The notes: a model not told the origin generated them from the sequence alone. Counted from the first letter of the stretch, positions 1 to 8,725 are shown. The stretch is DNA of 64,000 nt from Mycobacterium paraseoulense (GCF_010731655.1 NZ_AP022619.1:5828001-5892000); one strand, 5' to 3'. Made by a program: numbers and translations.

Positions 1-1
1 G

Positions 2-424
2 CCGGGCGCGGATCAAACCACCGTCGCGGCGACGACGCTGCGGGCGATGCCCGACCAACTTCGGGGCGCGCAGAAGGTATTCGACAGCACGGGCGGGTTG
101 CACGCCGCGGCGCTGTTCGGGGTCGACGGCACGATGCTGGCGGTCCGCGAGGACGTCGGCCGGCACAACGCGGTGGACAAGGTCATCGGCTGGGCGCTGG
201 AAAATCGGCGGGTGCCGCTGGCCGGCTCGGTACTGCTGGTCAGCGGGCGGGCCTCCTTCGAGTTGACGCAGAAAGCGGTGCTGGCCGGGATCCCGGTGCT
301 GGCCGCCGTGTCCGCGCCGTCGTCCCTGGCGGTCTCGCTGGCCGAGGAGTCGGGGATCACCCTGGTGGCGTTCCTGCGGCAGGACTCGATGAACGTCTAC
401 ACCAGGGCGGACCGGATCGGCTAG
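2..424 (+). CDS. fdhD: FdhD sulfurtransferase, C-terminal part
   Basis: The 5' end lies outside the window; the reading frame is open from base 2. The fragment carries the FdhD hallmark [12 protein letters not shown] (about 30 codons after the internal Met at 47) and the later [12 protein letters not shown] segment. FdhD passes sulfur from a cysteine desulfurase to the molybdenum cofactor of formate dehydrogenase and binds the cofactor in the cytoplasm. The N-terminal CxxC sulfur-relay motif is not visible because that part is missing. The next gene, yraN, follows after about 110 bases, the same order as Rv2899c-Rv2898c. The assignment is confident; only completeness is unknown. Confidence 0.93.
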   Translation, partial: PGADQTTVAATTLRAMPDQLRGAQKVFDSTGGLHAAALFGVDGTMLAVREDVGRHNAVDKVIGWALENRRVPLAGSVLLVSGRASFELTQKAVLAGIPVLAAVSAPSSLAVSLAEESGITLVAFLRQDSMNVYTRADRIG

Positions 425-537
425 TCGGTTGCGGCCGGGTGTGCATGAATCCGGCACTGGGGATAACCGCTCCTCGTGGGCCCGTCGGAAGCCTGGCGGT
501 GACCGCCCTGTCGGGGCCCTCTCGCACAGTGACCGGC

Positions 538-915
538 ATGACCACCGAGACGACGATGACCAGGGTGCAGCTCGGCGCGATGGGCGAGGCCCTCGCCGTG
601 GACCATCTGACGAGGATGGGGTTGCGGATTCTGCACCGGAACTGGCGCTGCCGCTACGGCGAACTCGACGTCATCGCCTGCGACGAGGCCACCCGCACGG
701 CGGTGTTCGTGGAGGTGAAGACTCGTACCGGCGACGGCTATGGCGGGCTGGCGTACGCGGTCACCGAGCGCAAGGTTCGTCGCCTGCGCCGGCTGGCCGC
801 GCTGTGGCTGGCCGGCCAGGACACGCGCTGGGCGGTGCTGCGCATCGACGTGATCCGGGTGCGGATCGGGCGCCGGCGCACCCCCGAAATCACCCATTTG
901 CAGGGGATCGGCTGA
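538..915 (+). CDS. yraN: YraN/UPF0102 family nuclease-like protein
   Basis: This 125-residue protein has the UPF0102 core: YGELDVIACD followed by VFVEVKTRTG, the D-(E)VK catalytic pattern of the restriction-endonuclease-like fold. That suggests a metal-dependent DNA-binding or nuclease role, but the function in mycobacteria is not established. The ATG at 538 was chosen over an upstream in-frame ATG at 439 because the MTTxTTMTRVQLGAMGEALAV start matches the length of Rv2898c (128 residues). Its stop overlaps the start of the comM-like gene by one base (TGATG), implying coupled translation with comM and dprA, two DNA-uptake or processing genes. Confidence 0.88.
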   Translation: MTTETTMTRVQLGAMGEALAVDHLTRMGLRILHRNWRCRYGELDVIACDEATRTAVFVEVKTRTGDGYGGLAYAVTERKVRRLRRLAALWLAGQDTRWAVLRIDVIRVRIGRRRTPEITHLQGIG

Positions 916-2426
916 TGGCGCTGGGTCGCGCGTTTTCGGTCGCCGTGCGCGGGGTGGACGGACAAATCGTGGAAATCGAAGCCGACATCTCCTCCGGGCT
1001 GCCGGGCGTGCATCTGGTCGGGCTACCCGACGCCGCCCTGCAGGAGTCCCGCGACCGGGTCAGGGCGGCGGTCGCCAATTGCGGCAACAGCTGGCCGCAG
1101 GCGCGGCTCACGCTCGCGCTCTCACCGGCGACCCTGCCCAAGATGGGCTCCGTCTACGACATCGCCCTGGCCGCGGCCGTCCTGTCGGCGCAGCGCAGGA
1201 ATCCGTGGGACCGGCTGGAGAAAACGGTGCTGCTGGGCGAGCTGTCGCTGGACGGTCGGGTCCGCCCGGTGCGCGGCGTGCTGCCGGCGGTGCTGGCCGC
1301 CAAACGCGACGGCTGGCCGGCCGTCGTCGTCCCGGTGGACAACCTGGCCGAGGCCAGCCTGGTCGACGGCATCGATGTCTGGGGCGTGCGCACGCTGAGG
1401 CAGTTGCAGAAGTGGCTCAGCGGGTCCGGCGCCCTGGACGGCAGGATCACCGGGACGGCCCCCGCGCCGGAGCCGTCGGTGGATCTGGCCGATGTGGTGG
1501 GGCAGACGCAGGCGCGGTTCGCGGTGGAGGTGGCCGCCGCCGGTGCGCACCACCTCATGCTGACCGGCCCGCCGGGAGTCGGCAAAACCATGCTGGCGCA
1601 ACGCCTTCCGGGCCTGTTGCCGCCGCTGACGGAGAGCGAGTCACTGGAGGTCACCGCGATCCATTCGGTGGCCGGGTTGCTGTCGGGTGACACGCCGCTG
1701 ATCACCACACCGCCGTTCGTCGCGCCGCATCACAGCTCCACCGTGGCGGCGCTCGTCGGCGGCGGCTCGGGCATGGCGCGCCCGGGCGCGATCAGCCGCG
1801 CCCACCGGGGCGTGCTCTTCCTGGACGAATGCGCCGAGATCAGCGTCAGCGCGCTGGAGGCATTGCGAACTCCGTTGGAGGACGGCGAGATCCGTCTCGC
1901 CCGGCGCGACGGGGTGGCTTGTTACCCGGCCCGGTTCCAATTGGTGCTGGCGGCCAACCTGTGTCCGTGCGCGCCCGCCGATCCGCAGGACTGCATCTGC
2001 GCGGCGGCGGTCAAGCGTCGCTATCTGGGCAAGCTGTCCGGGCCGCTGCTCGACCGGGTGGACCTGCGGGTTCAGATGCATTCGGTGCGCGCGGGGGCAT
2101 TCTCCGGCGGCGAAGCCGAGTCCACCGCGCAGGTCCGCGACCGGGTGGCGCAGGCCCGGGCGGCCGCCGCGCAGCGCTGGCGCCCGCACGGTTTCCGCAC
2201 CAACGCCGAGGTCAACGGGGCGCTGTTACGCCGGAAGTTCCGCCCCGGCAACGCCGCGATGACCCCGCTGCAACGAGCGCTCGACCGTGGGCTGCTCAGC
2301 ATCCGCGGCCTGGACCGCACCCTGCGGGTCGCGTGGAGCCTCACCGACCTGGCCGGCGGCGTATCGCCGGGGCCCGACGAGGTCGCGGCCGCGCTGAGCT
2401 TCCGGCAGCCGGGCGCGCAGCGATGA
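915..2426 (+). CDS. comM: ComM-like AAA+ ATPase (Mg-chelatase family), intact copy
   Basis: This is a 503-residue protein, the same length as Rv2897c. It has an N-terminal ChlI/Lon-like S5 domain (residues 1-170), then an AAA+ domain with Walker A GPPGVGKT (218-225) and Walker B LFLDE (301-305). A Cys-rich insert NLCPCAPADPQDCICAA follows, and the C-terminal Mg_chelatase_C helix bundle ends RVAWSLTDLAGG. In Gammaproteobacteria ComM is a hexameric helicase that drives branch migration during natural transformation; the role in mycobacteria is inferred. It sits between yraN and dprA. The gene matters here because two diverged pieces of a second comM occur at about 9770-10081 and 15926-16028. 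Confidence 0.9.
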   Translation: MALGRAFSVAVRGVDGQIVEIEADISSGLPGVHLVGLPDAALQESRDRVRAAVANCGNSWPQARLTLALSPATLPKMGSVYDIALAAAVLSAQRRNPWDRLEKTVLLGELSLDGRVRPVRGVLPAVLAAKRDGWPAVVVPVDNLAEASLVDGIDVWGVRTLRQLQKWLSGSGALDGRITGTAPAPEPSVDLADVVGQTQARFAVEVAAAGAHHLMLTGPPGVGKTMLAQRLPGLLPPLTESESLEVTAIHSVAGLLSGDTPLITTPPFVAPHHSSTVAALVGGGSGMARPGAISRAHRGVLFLDECAEISVSALEALRTPLEDGEIRLARRDGVACYPARFQLVLAANLCPCAPADPQDCICAAAVKRRYLGKLSGPLLDRVDLRVQMHSVRAGAFSGGEAESTAQVRDRVAQARAAAAQRWRPHGFRTNAEVNGALLRRKFRPGNAAMTPLQRALDRGLLSIRGLDRTLRVAWSLTDLAGGVSPGPDEVAAALSFRQPGAQR

Positions 2427-2440
2427 GCGCCCGCCGCGGG

Positions 2441-2716
2441 TCACCAATACGCCCTCGTCAGCCAGTCGTGGTGCCCGCCCCGGACCACGAGGGCCGCCGT
2501 CACCAGGATGGCGAACGCCCGGGCGAACTGCGCCATCGCGCGGCCGCCTTCGCCGCGCCGTTCCATGTCGCGCAACGCGACCGACGCGAGGACGCCGCTC
2601 AGCACGGGAATCGGCAACCCGCACCAGCTGACCAGGCTCAGGGCGAAGGACGCGATCGCCCACGGGTTCACCGGGCGGGCGGGCGCGGCGAGCTGGGCCG
2701 GCAGGCAGATGATCAT
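2441..2716 (-). CDS. small DUF4190-like membrane protein, copy 1
   Basis: This 91-residue protein is encoded against the direction of its neighbours. It has the DUF4190 pattern: NPWAIASFALSLVSWCGLPIPVLSGVLASVALRDM, a Pro-terminated first membrane helix, a short turn, then a second hydrophobic segment FAILVTAALVV. Two membrane segments are expected. Function is unknown. It diverges from dprA, with about 110 bases between the two starts that must hold both promoters. A second intact copy with about a dozen substitutions lies at 16044-16319, so the open frame has been kept in both copies, which supports it being a true gene. Confidence 0.72.
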   Translation of the reverse strand: MIICLPAQLAAPARPVNPWAIASFALSLVSWCGLPIPVLSGVLASVALRDMERRGEGGRAMAQFARAFAILVTAALVVRGGHHDWLTRAYW

Positions 2717-2829
2717 TGTTCGCTCCGTTCCTCGCCGGCTGCGCGATGGCGAATGGGGCCCGGCGACAACACATTCGCCTACGGGGCTAAACGGATTCTT
2801 GGCGGATCTTTGCGGCCGGTGACACCGCG

Positions 2830-3996
2830 ATGCTGAGCGCGGTCGACGATCCCGTGGCGCGCGCGTGGGCGTACCTGTCCCGGGTGGCCGAGCCCCCCTG
2901 CGCCGAGCTCGCCATGCTGGTGCGGCGCGTCGGCCCGGTGGAGGCGGCCGAGCGGGTGTGCCGCGGGCTGGTCGGCGACGACCTCGCGCGGCTCACGGAG
3001 GCGCGGCGCGGAATCGACCGCGCGGCGGCCGACCTCGAGCTGCTCGCCCAGCGCGGCGGACGTCTGGTCACGCCCGACGACGACGAGTGGCCGCTGCTGG
3101 CGTTTGCCGCGTTCGCGAACGCCTCGGCGAAGGCTCGTGCCGGGGCGCCGATGGTCTTGTGGGCGCAGGGCCCGGCCCGGCTCGACGAGGTGGCACAGCG
3201 CGCGGCCGCCGTGGTGGGAACCCGGGCGGCGACGTCCTACGGCGAGCAGGTGGCCGGGGACTTGGCGGCCGGGCTGGCGCAACGGGAGGTGGCCGTCGTC
3301 TCCGGGGGCGCCTACGGCATCGACGGCGCGGCGCACCGGGCGGTGCTGAACGCCGACGGAATCACCGTCGCCGTCCTCGCCGGCGGCCTGGACGTTCCCT
3401 ATCCGAGCGGCCACTCGGCCTTGCTGCACCGAGTCGGCCAACACGGTCTGCTGTTCACCGAATACCCGCCCGGGGTGCGGCCGGCCCGGCACCGATTCCT
3501 GACGCGCAACCGCCTGGTGGCTGCGGTCGCGGGGGCGGCGGTGGTGGTGGAAGCGGGCCTGCGCAGCGGCGCCGCGAACACCGCCGCCTGGGCGCGGGCG
3601 CTGGGACGGGTGGTGGCCGCGGTGCCCGGGCCTGTGACGTCGTCCGCGTCGGCCGGCTGCCACGCGCTGCTGCGCAACGGCGCCGAGCTCGTCACCCGGG
3701 CCGACCATGTCGTCGAGCTCATCGGCCGCATCGGCGAGCTGGCGGTCGAGGAACCCCACCCGGCCACGGCGCTCGACGGGCTCGGCGACGCCGAGCGCCG
3801 GGTATATGAGGCGCTGCCCGGCCGCGGCGCGGCCACCGTCGAGCAGCTCGCGGTCGCGTCGGGCCTGGCGCCCGAGCGGGTATTGGGGCCGCTGGCGATC
3901 CTCGAGCTGACCGGGTTGGTGCAGCGCCAGGAGGGCAGGTGGCGGCTTGTCCGGGCCGTCGGCGGCCAGCCGGCGGCGACGACGCGGCTCGTATAG
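2830..3996 (+). CDS. dprA: DprA DNA-processing protein, intact copy
   Basis: This 388-residue protein matches Rv2896c in length. A helical N-terminal region is followed by the Rossmann-like DprA fold, with the signature VVSGGAYGIDGAAH (residues 156-169), then GGLDVPYPSGH and FLTRNRLVAAVAGAAVVVEA. A winged-helix-like C terminus (about residues 320-388) begins ALPGRGAATVEQLA. DprA binds incoming single-stranded DNA and loads RecA. The ATG at 2830 is the only good start after the divergent promoter gap. The last 288 bases (from 3709) are present again at 17040-17327, and a decayed 5' part of another copy lies at 16423-16852. Confidence 0.92.
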   Translation: MLSAVDDPVARAWAYLSRVAEPPCAELAMLVRRVGPVEAAERVCRGLVGDDLARLTEARRGIDRAAADLELLAQRGGRLVTPDDDEWPLLAFAAFANASAKARAGAPMVLWAQGPARLDEVAQRAAAVVGTRAATSYGEQVAGDLAAGLAQREVAVVSGGAYGIDGAAHRAVLNADGITVAVLAGGLDVPYPSGHSALLHRVGQHGLLFTEYPPGVRPARHRFLTRNRLVAAVAGAAVVVEAGLRSGAANTAAWARALGRVVAAVPGPVTSSASAGCHALLRNGAELVTRADHVVELIGRIGELAVEEPHPATALDGLGDAERRVYEALPGRGAATVEQLAVASGLAPERVLGPLAILELTGLVQRQEGRWRLVRAVGGQPAATTRLV

Positions 3997-4950
3997 TCGA
4001 CGGGGGCCGGGTGGGGACAGGAGGACAAGTGGCGGGTCGACCTCTGCAACGCTTCGAGGTTGTCGATACGAAAGAACTCACACCGCACATGGTCGCGGTG
4101 GTGCTGAGGGGCGAGGATTTCGACGCCTTCGTGCCCAGCGAATTCACCGACTCCTACGTCAAGTTGGTGTTCGTCGCGGACGACGTCGACGTCGCGGGCC
4201 TGCCCCAGCCGTTGACCCTGGACAGTTTCTCCGGCCTGCCGCCGGAGAAGAGGCCGTCGGTCCGGACGATGACCGTCCGCCGCGTCGACGCGGCGGCGGG
4301 CGAGATCACGCTGAACATCGTCGTGCACGGCGAGCACGGGATCGCGGGCCAATGGGCCGCGGCGGCCGAGCCCGGCGAGCGGATCTTCTTGATGGGCCCC
4401 GGCGGTGCCTACACGCCCGACCCGGCCGCCGACTGGCACCTGCTGGCCGGCGACGAATCCGCGCTTCCCGCCATCGCCGCGGCTCTGGAAGCGCTGCCCC
4501 CCAATGCCGTCGGCAAGGCGTTCATCGAGGTGGTGGGCCAGGAAGACGAGATCCCGCTGACCGCGCCGGAAGGCGTCGAGGTGCACTGGGTGTACCGGGG
4601 AGGCCGCGCCGACCTGGTCCCCGAGGACCGTGCTGGCGACCACGCCCCGCTGATCGAGGCGGTCACCACCACGCCGTGGCTGCCCGGGCAGGTGCACGTC
4701 TTCATTCATGGCGAGGCGCAAAGCGTCATGCACAACCTGCGGCCCTACATCCGCAAGGAGCGTGGCGTGGACGCCAAGTGGGCATCGTCCATCTCGGGCT
4801 ACTGGCGGCGCGGCCGCACCGAAGAGACGTTCCGGCAGTGGAAGAGGGAACTCGCCGAGGCCGAGGCCGGGCCGTCGTAGCCGGTTCGTCGGCCGGACGG
4901 GCGGCTGGCATTCTCTACTTCCATGGCGCATTTCGGGGACTACCAGAACG
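3709..4950 (+). repeat. 1.24-kb direct repeat, left copy
   Basis: This unit contains the 3' part of dprA, all of viuB and the first 28 bases of the lactate-monooxygenase-like gene (ATG at 4923). It matches 17040-18280. Only three differences are seen: G/A at 3838/17169 (Val/Ile in dprA), one G missing from the run at 4597-4600 in the right copy, and T/C at 4634/17964 (silent). Similarity stops sharply after 4950, where the monooxygenase frame is cut. The two copies bracket the accessory block 4951-17039. Confidence 0.95.
4029..4880 (+). CDS. viuB: siderophore-interacting FAD protein ViuB, intact copy
   Basis: The 283 residues equal Rv2895c. The GTG start at 4029 is preceded by a strong AGGAGG five bases upstream. 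The N-terminal FAD-binding barrel shows RTMTVRR and GEHGIAGQWAAAAEPGE; the C-terminal NAD(P)H-binding half has WHLLAGDESALPAIAAALEALP and VHVFIHGEA, and ends SISGYWRRGRTEE, typical of the SIP family. These proteins reduce ferric siderophores, releasing iron in the cytoplasm. A second copy at 17360-18210 is nearly identical but frameshifted, so this is the functional one. Confidence 0.92.
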   Translation: MAGRPLQRFEVVDTKELTPHMVAVVLRGEDFDAFVPSEFTDSYVKLVFVADDVDVAGLPQPLTLDSFSGLPPEKRPSVRTMTVRRVDAAAGEITLNIVVHGEHGIAGQWAAAAEPGERIFLMGPGGAYTPDPAADWHLLAGDESALPAIAAALEALPPNAVGKAFIEVVGQEDEIPLTAPEGVEVHWVYRGGRADLVPEDRAGDHAPLIEAVTTTPWLPGQVHVFIHGEAQSVMHNLRPYIRKERGVDAKWASSISGYWRRGRTEETFRQWKRELAEAEAGPS

Positions 4951-5369
4951 GTAGAGACGAGTAAACGGTGTGCTATGACCTGCGAAAACGAGGTCAGAAG
5001 CCAGTGCTGTGACTTGCGGTATCTTCGCCATTGGCGAATCGGGGAGGACTTCACGATGAAGCCACCAGCCGCTCTTGGGGGATACTGCCAACGCTGCAGC
5101 CCTCCTCGTGGATCTTGGGAATACCGCCACGATCAAAAACGGCTCTCATCGCGCAGTCTTGAGGCCGTTTTTCTGCGGGCCGTTTTGTTGTCTCCGGTCC
5201 CCAGGCGAGTACGTCGCCCTGTGGAAGAGCCCTGAGGCAAGTTTGGTGCCGGGACGAGGCCGCACAAAGGGGATCTCGACCTGTTCCGAGACTGCTGCGC
5301 CGACAAGGGGGCACGGCTGCCGCAAGCGCGATAGCAAAACTGCAACTACAACCGTCTTATCGGCCCACG
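4951..5369. other. left edge of accessory block, no convincing gene
   Basis: About 420 bases follow the repeat junction. A possible 59-codon frame begins at an ATG at 5056 behind a GGGGAGGA sequence, but its protein is Arg-rich with no recognisable pattern. The only clear structure is a terminator-like hairpin at 5135-5172. I see no integrase, tRNA or attachment-like sequence here. Confidence 0.5.
5135..5172 (+). terminator. hairpin with T-run
   Basis: AAAAACGGCTC (5135-5145) pairs with GAGGCCGTTTTT (5161-5172) with one bulged G around a 15-base loop, and the right arm ends in five T. It looks like a rho-independent terminator and works in either direction because the left arm begins with A's. 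No gene is clearly served by it. Confidence 0.55.
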
Positions 5370-5621
5370 ATGACTAGGATCAACGACATGCCGGACTACG
5401 TAGGCATCGACCCTGGGCGCCACACAAAGCAGTGCCCGAAGTGCGGCGGACGAGTCGAGTGGTGGTACGTAGGTGAGGAACCTCAGAGCGACGGAAAGAA
5501 GACGGTGTTGATGGGGCCAGAGTGCAAAGGCTCATGCCCACCCGGCGCAGACACTGGCCTCCCCGTCGTGCGGCACCCCGACAAGACTCCGGGGTGGACG
5601 CCACGAACCGGCGACGGCTGA
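5370..5621 (+). CDS. small zinc-ribbon-like protein of unknown function
   Basis: This frame encodes 83 residues from ATG 5370, or 77 from ATG 5388. The sequence CPKCGGRVEWWYVG followed later by CKGSC resembles a small zinc ribbon (two CxxC-like knuckles), so a metal-binding or nucleic-acid-binding role is possible. No family is recognised, and neither start has a strong ribosome-binding site. It is the first plausible gene of the accessory block and stands alone, with over 350 empty bases downstream. Confidence 0.45.
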   Translation: MTRINDMPDYVGIDPGRHTKQCPKCGGRVEWWYVGEEPQSDGKKTVLMGPECKGSCPPGADTGLPVVRHPDKTPGWTPRTGDG

Positions 5622-5975
5622 TAGTGGTGAGTTGCCGGCGATCTGCGCTACTTCTACCTTCGTCGCATGCGCAACACCGGAACCATCGATTCCGAGCTCC
5701 GTTTAATGGCACCGCTTCGACGTGCGGCACGGGCGCGGGGCGGACCGCTGCCGTCGATGGCCGTGGCGGACTCGCTACTAGACGAACGGTTGGGCGCGCC
5801 GGCCCCTCCGCGCTAATAGCGCCATAAGCCTGACCAGTGCTACTGGTGACGCTGTTGTTGCCGATGAGCAAATTGCGAGCTCTCGGCGCGTCTTTGCCGC
5901 AGTTAACGATTTGTCCACTATGCTTCTTGCCGATTCTCAACGAACCCTTATCGCGTCGCGCGGCGCGCCGCAGCG
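5622..5975. other. gap without a recognised gene
   Basis: About 350 bases with only short frames of mixed composition and no recognisable motif. It may hold the promoter for the two-gene unit beginning at 5976, but no convincing -35/-10 pair was found. Confidence 0.4.
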
Positions 5976-6782
5976 GTGCGGGTTGCTATGCGTCGTAGCG
6001 TCCGCGCTATGGCGAACCCAGCCGCGCTATTACTTACGCAGTTCCATGCGTGGAACCATCCCAATCGGTCTGCGGACCAAGCCCGCGCAACAAATAGTGC
6101 CGAGGTGTGGATCCTGCACCGCCTAGCGGTGCGACACATCGGCGCGCTTGAGGAGATCCTGCGGGAAATGAGCGCCCGCGGTAAGGACGTCAGAGTATGG
6201 GAAGGCGCATTCGCCATCTGGTCTCAGGTGGTATTCGCGTGGCCGCGCGGCTGGGGCGGCCAGAACACGGGCGGGATCGATAAGACTTCGCTCGATCATC
6301 TTCAAACGCTGGCAAGTTGGCTGGACGATTATTTGCCCAAGGCCGACGCGGCCGGGCTTGAACGCACTGGCAGGTTGGTCGATGACGTGCTCAACGCAGT
6401 CAACGACGACGACTCTCTACCCGCCGACATGAAGATCCACCTTCGCCAAATGTGTGACCAGCTGCGGTGGTGCCTAGACGGGTACTCACAGACCGGTGAC
6501 TTCGAGCTCAAGGTCGCGATTGACCGCCTACTTATCACGGTCGGGCAGAGTGCCCAGCACAGCAGCACCTTCCGCGACAAGGTGACCGTGGTTGTGAACA
6601 CTTTCGTTTACCCGTTCGTCGTAGGCACACTCGCACAGGTCACGGGCGGTGCGATTCTGTCGGTTCTGGGTCTTAGCGGCGGTGCCGCGCCGCCAGGACT
6701 ACCGCTGGCCCCGCCCGGCCCCACGCCGCTACCGCCAGCCCCGCCCGGCCCGATAGCGCCACCACCGAGCGGCGGCGGATAG
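5976..6782 (+). CDS. unknown protein with Pro-rich C terminus
   Basis: The frame starts with GTG at 5976 (268 residues); ATGs at 5988 and 6009 (MANPAALLL) are equally possible and no ribosome-binding site decides. I do not recognise a family. The body (about residues 15-200) is predicted helical, with EVWILHRLAVRHIGALEEIL, SQVVFAWPRGWGGQN and DDSLPADMKIHLRQMCDQLRW. A hydrophobic stretch VNTFVYPFVVGTLAQVTGGAILSVLG (about 209-234) could be a membrane helix. The last 35 residues are almost only Pro, Gly, Ala and Leu. The next gene starts ten bases after the stop, so the two are probably cotranscribed and may act together at the membrane. Confidence 0.6.
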   Translation: MRVAMRRSVRAMANPAALLLTQFHAWNHPNRSADQARATNSAEVWILHRLAVRHIGALEEILREMSARGKDVRVWEGAFAIWSQVVFAWPRGWGGQNTGGIDKTSLDHLQTLASWLDDYLPKADAAGLERTGRLVDDVLNAVNDDDSLPADMKIHLRQMCDQLRWCLDGYSQTGDFELKVAIDRLLITVGQSAQHSSTFRDKVTVVVNTFVYPFVVGTLAQVTGGAILSVLGLSGGAAPPGLPLAPPGPTPLPPAPPGPIAPPPSGGG

Positions 6783-6791
6783 CGGCACGAA

Positions 6792-7334
6792 GTGACTGTC
6801 GCCGCGTTCATCCTCGGCATCATCGGCACCCTGACCGGCTGCCTATCCTTCGGTTGGGGCATCGCCCAATTCGTGCTGACGGGTGCGCGCCCCAAACTGA
6901 CGCCGGTCGTGTGCATTCTTAGCGGCGGCAAGCTGTACGCCATGCCGGCGACCAAGAACGTCCGCGAAGACATCCAGGGTTCGCTAGCCCATCTTGGTGG
7001 CAAGATCGTTGTCGGCGTCGAAGTGGTGAACGCCGGACGATCTCCGTTCCACGTGATCGGATGGGCGTGGCGGACCGATCCCTCCGGCATTGCGGCGGTA
7101 GAAAAGGATCCCCAGGGACAGCGACCGCCCTGTGAAGTTGGCGCCGGTGCGAGCAAAACATTCGTCACTGAGCCGGGTGGCGTCGTGGCAGCGGTTAAGG
7201 GGTCCAGGGCCAAGGGCGTCGAGCCCCGAACGGTGTACGCGTGGGTGTCCAGCGGCGGGCGCGACTACAAGAGCAGGCCGCTCCCGCCCGAGATCGTCAC
7301 GATGCTTGAAGAGCAGTCGAACGATGCTCCCTGA
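6792..7334 (+). CDS. membrane-anchored protein of unknown function
   Basis: GTG start, 180 residues. The N terminus (residues 2-30, VAAFILGIIGTLTGCLSFGWGIAQFVLTG) is a single membrane helix; the rest looks like a soluble beta-rich domain, with VGVEVVNAGRSPFHVIGWAWR resembling the strand pattern of small immunoglobulin-like or sensor domains. No catalytic motif is seen. It is the second gene of a pair with the 5976 frame (ten-base spacing) and faces a convergent gene at 7381. Defence islands often contain such small membrane-plus-sensor pairs, but that is only an analogy. Confidence 0.6.
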   Translation: MTVAAFILGIIGTLTGCLSFGWGIAQFVLTGARPKLTPVVCILSGGKLYAMPATKNVREDIQGSLAHLGGKIVVGVEVVNAGRSPFHVIGWAWRTDPSGIAAVEKDPQGQRPPCEVGAGASKTFVTEPGGVVAAVKGSRAKGVEPRTVYAWVSSGGRDYKSRPLPPEIVTMLEEQSNDAP

Positions 7335-7380
7335 TTGGCGTGGTTTGGCGGCAGGTTAGGCGGTGCAATGGCTGATCGGG

Positions 7381-7917
7381 CTACTGCCGGGATGCGCCGA
7401 CCCCATCCCGGATTATGCCGAGCAACTCGTCGGCACGTTCCCACTGTTGATCATTGATCATCACGCATTGGTCGGGCAGGACCAGCGGCTCGTCTACACC
7501 CGCGAACCGCACTGATGCGGCGACGTTCAACCGGCCTGTGTCGGCGAATACCACGCTGCGACTAACCGTCAGCTCAGTAATCCGGCTCAACGGCCGGACC
7601 CACGCGACGCGCACATTCGCCGCCGCGTACTCGCCGCGATACTTCGCGACATCACGCTCGACGTCGGCTGTGTACAGCTGCTGATCGAACTCCACTTCGA
7701 CATACGCCAGCGCAACGCGGCTGGCCGCATAAACCGTCCATACGGTCGGTGGACCGCCCCGATAGTTCGAGGTCGAGGCGACGAGCGCGTCCGGCGCGAT
7801 CAAGCTAGCGACGAGAGTCACCACCGTCACCGGCGGCTGTGCGACCTCGGTGCTTTGACCAACCGGGGCCTGGAGTCGGGATTGCAACGCTTGCAGTTCA
7901 TCGGCCACGATTCGCAT
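7381..7917 (-). CDS. unknown 178-residue protein
   Basis: The frame extends back to an ATG at 8055, but the segment before 7917 has low-complexity translation, so the inner ATG (MRIVADELQALQ) is preferred; it lacks a clear ribosome-binding site. No family is recognised. Features visible are an amphipathic start, a Val/Ala-rich middle (VAQPPVTVVTLVASLIAPDALVAS), and a beta-rich half with LSRITELTVSRSVVFADTGRLNVAASVRF. It is convergent with the 6792 gene. Confidence 0.5.
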   Translation of the reverse strand: MRIVADELQALQSRLQAPVGQSTEVAQPPVTVVTLVASLIAPDALVASTSNYRGGPPTVWTVYAASRVALAYVEVEFDQQLYTADVERDVAKYRGEYAAANVRVAWVRPLSRITELTVSRSVVFADTGRLNVAASVRFAGVDEPLVLPDQCVMINDQQWERADELLGIIRDGVGASRQ

Positions 7918-8055
7918 AACCGTGACCGTACCCGCCGCAACTGGTAGGGCGAACGACGCGGCATGTTCCCCCGCTGGCGTCCATCCGGTGCATCCCCGAT
8001 TCTGTTGCGCCGCACCCACTGTCGGTCTACCTGACCCGCCGTACAGCACCCTCAC

Positions 8056-8281
8056 GCGGGCCTATTCGCCCCGCCTAGGCCGTTTCTTCCGCCCGCCGGA
8101 AAAAGAAAACCCTGACTACGGGCGGAGTCAGCACCAAAGGGGTGGTCGCATAATTTCGGTCGGCCGCGGACCGGCGCGGGCCGAGCGCGGGCCGCGACGG
8201 TGTCGGGGGCTGTGCATCACGAGGGGGCGGCTCTTTGAGATGCGTTCGAGGATATCGGGCGAGGTGGATGATCTGGCCTGC
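8056..8281. other. gap between two minus-strand genes
   Basis: About 225 bases without a supported gene. The short frames on either strand give Arg-rich translations typical of non-coding high-G+C DNA. Confidence 0.35.
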
Positions 8282-8638
8282 TTAGCCAGGCCATAGCGCG
8301 CTAAAGCTGTCCAACAGAGTCGGTTCGGGCAGGTCGTAGATCGTATCGGGAAGTTTCTTGGCGAAATAGTTGTGCGCCCCCTGCAACATGCTTTCCTCAT
8401 AGCTTGTGCAATCGCGAGCGCCCATATCCATGTTCGATGCGACCCAGGCGCCAAAGACCACAAATGCCTGAGCGTGGAATTTCTCTGCCTCGTCACCGTC
8501 CAGGGGCAGAAGGGGCGGCGAGAAGCAACTCGTATTTACCTTGTTAAAAGCGATCATGAGGCCGGGGTCGGTGGGATCAGTCGGTGGGGGAGGTTTCAAG
8601 GCGCGTTCCTGCGCTGCGTGACCTTCCAGTTTCTCCAT
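8282..8638 (-). CDS. unknown 118-residue protein, divergent from DUF6602-like gene
   Basis: The translation is balanced and protein-like, with FNKVNTSCFSPPLLPLD, EKFHAQAFVVFGAWVASNMDMGARDC and MLQGAHNYFAKKLPDTIYDLPEP, although no family is recognised. The start is the ATG at 8638; an inner ATG (MIAFNKV, 27 codons later) is possible. It is transcribed away from the gene at 8726 across an unusually AT-rich 87-base gap, an arrangement often seen for co-regulated pairs. Confidence 0.55.
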   Translation of the reverse strand: MEKLEGHAAQERALKPPPPTDPTDPGLMIAFNKVNTSCFSPPLLPLDGDEAEKFHAQAFVVFGAWVASNMDMGARDCTSYEESMLQGAHNYFAKKLPDTIYDLPEPTLLDSFSALWPG

Positions 8639-8725
8639 TCATCAGAGCGCCATTATTCGCATTCATTATCGCACATATGTTCGAAAATAAATAAAGATGT
8701 CGAACCCTCTGGCTACGCTCGAAGG
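8639..8725. promoter_or_regulatory. AT-rich divergent promoter region
   Basis: This 87-base gap between two divergent starts contains ATTATTCGCATTCATTATCG and AAAATAAATAAAG, far poorer in G+C than anything else in the window. It must carry promoters for both neighbours. No exact -35/-10 assignment is attempted. Confidence 0.5.

Noticed and set aside
4923..4950. Truncated lactate-monooxygenase gene as a separate pseudogene
   Set aside because: Only 28 coding bases remain; it is better described as the end of the left direct repeat.
4911..4957. TCTCTAC and GTAGAGA inverted repeat straddling the left island junction
   Set aside because: Seven-base arms 32 bases apart are expected by chance at this scale; no equivalent exists at the right end and no transposase is present.
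5075..5377. 100-codon open frame at the left edge of the island
   Set aside because: It runs through a terminator-like hairpin, has no ribosome-binding site and no recognisable pattern.
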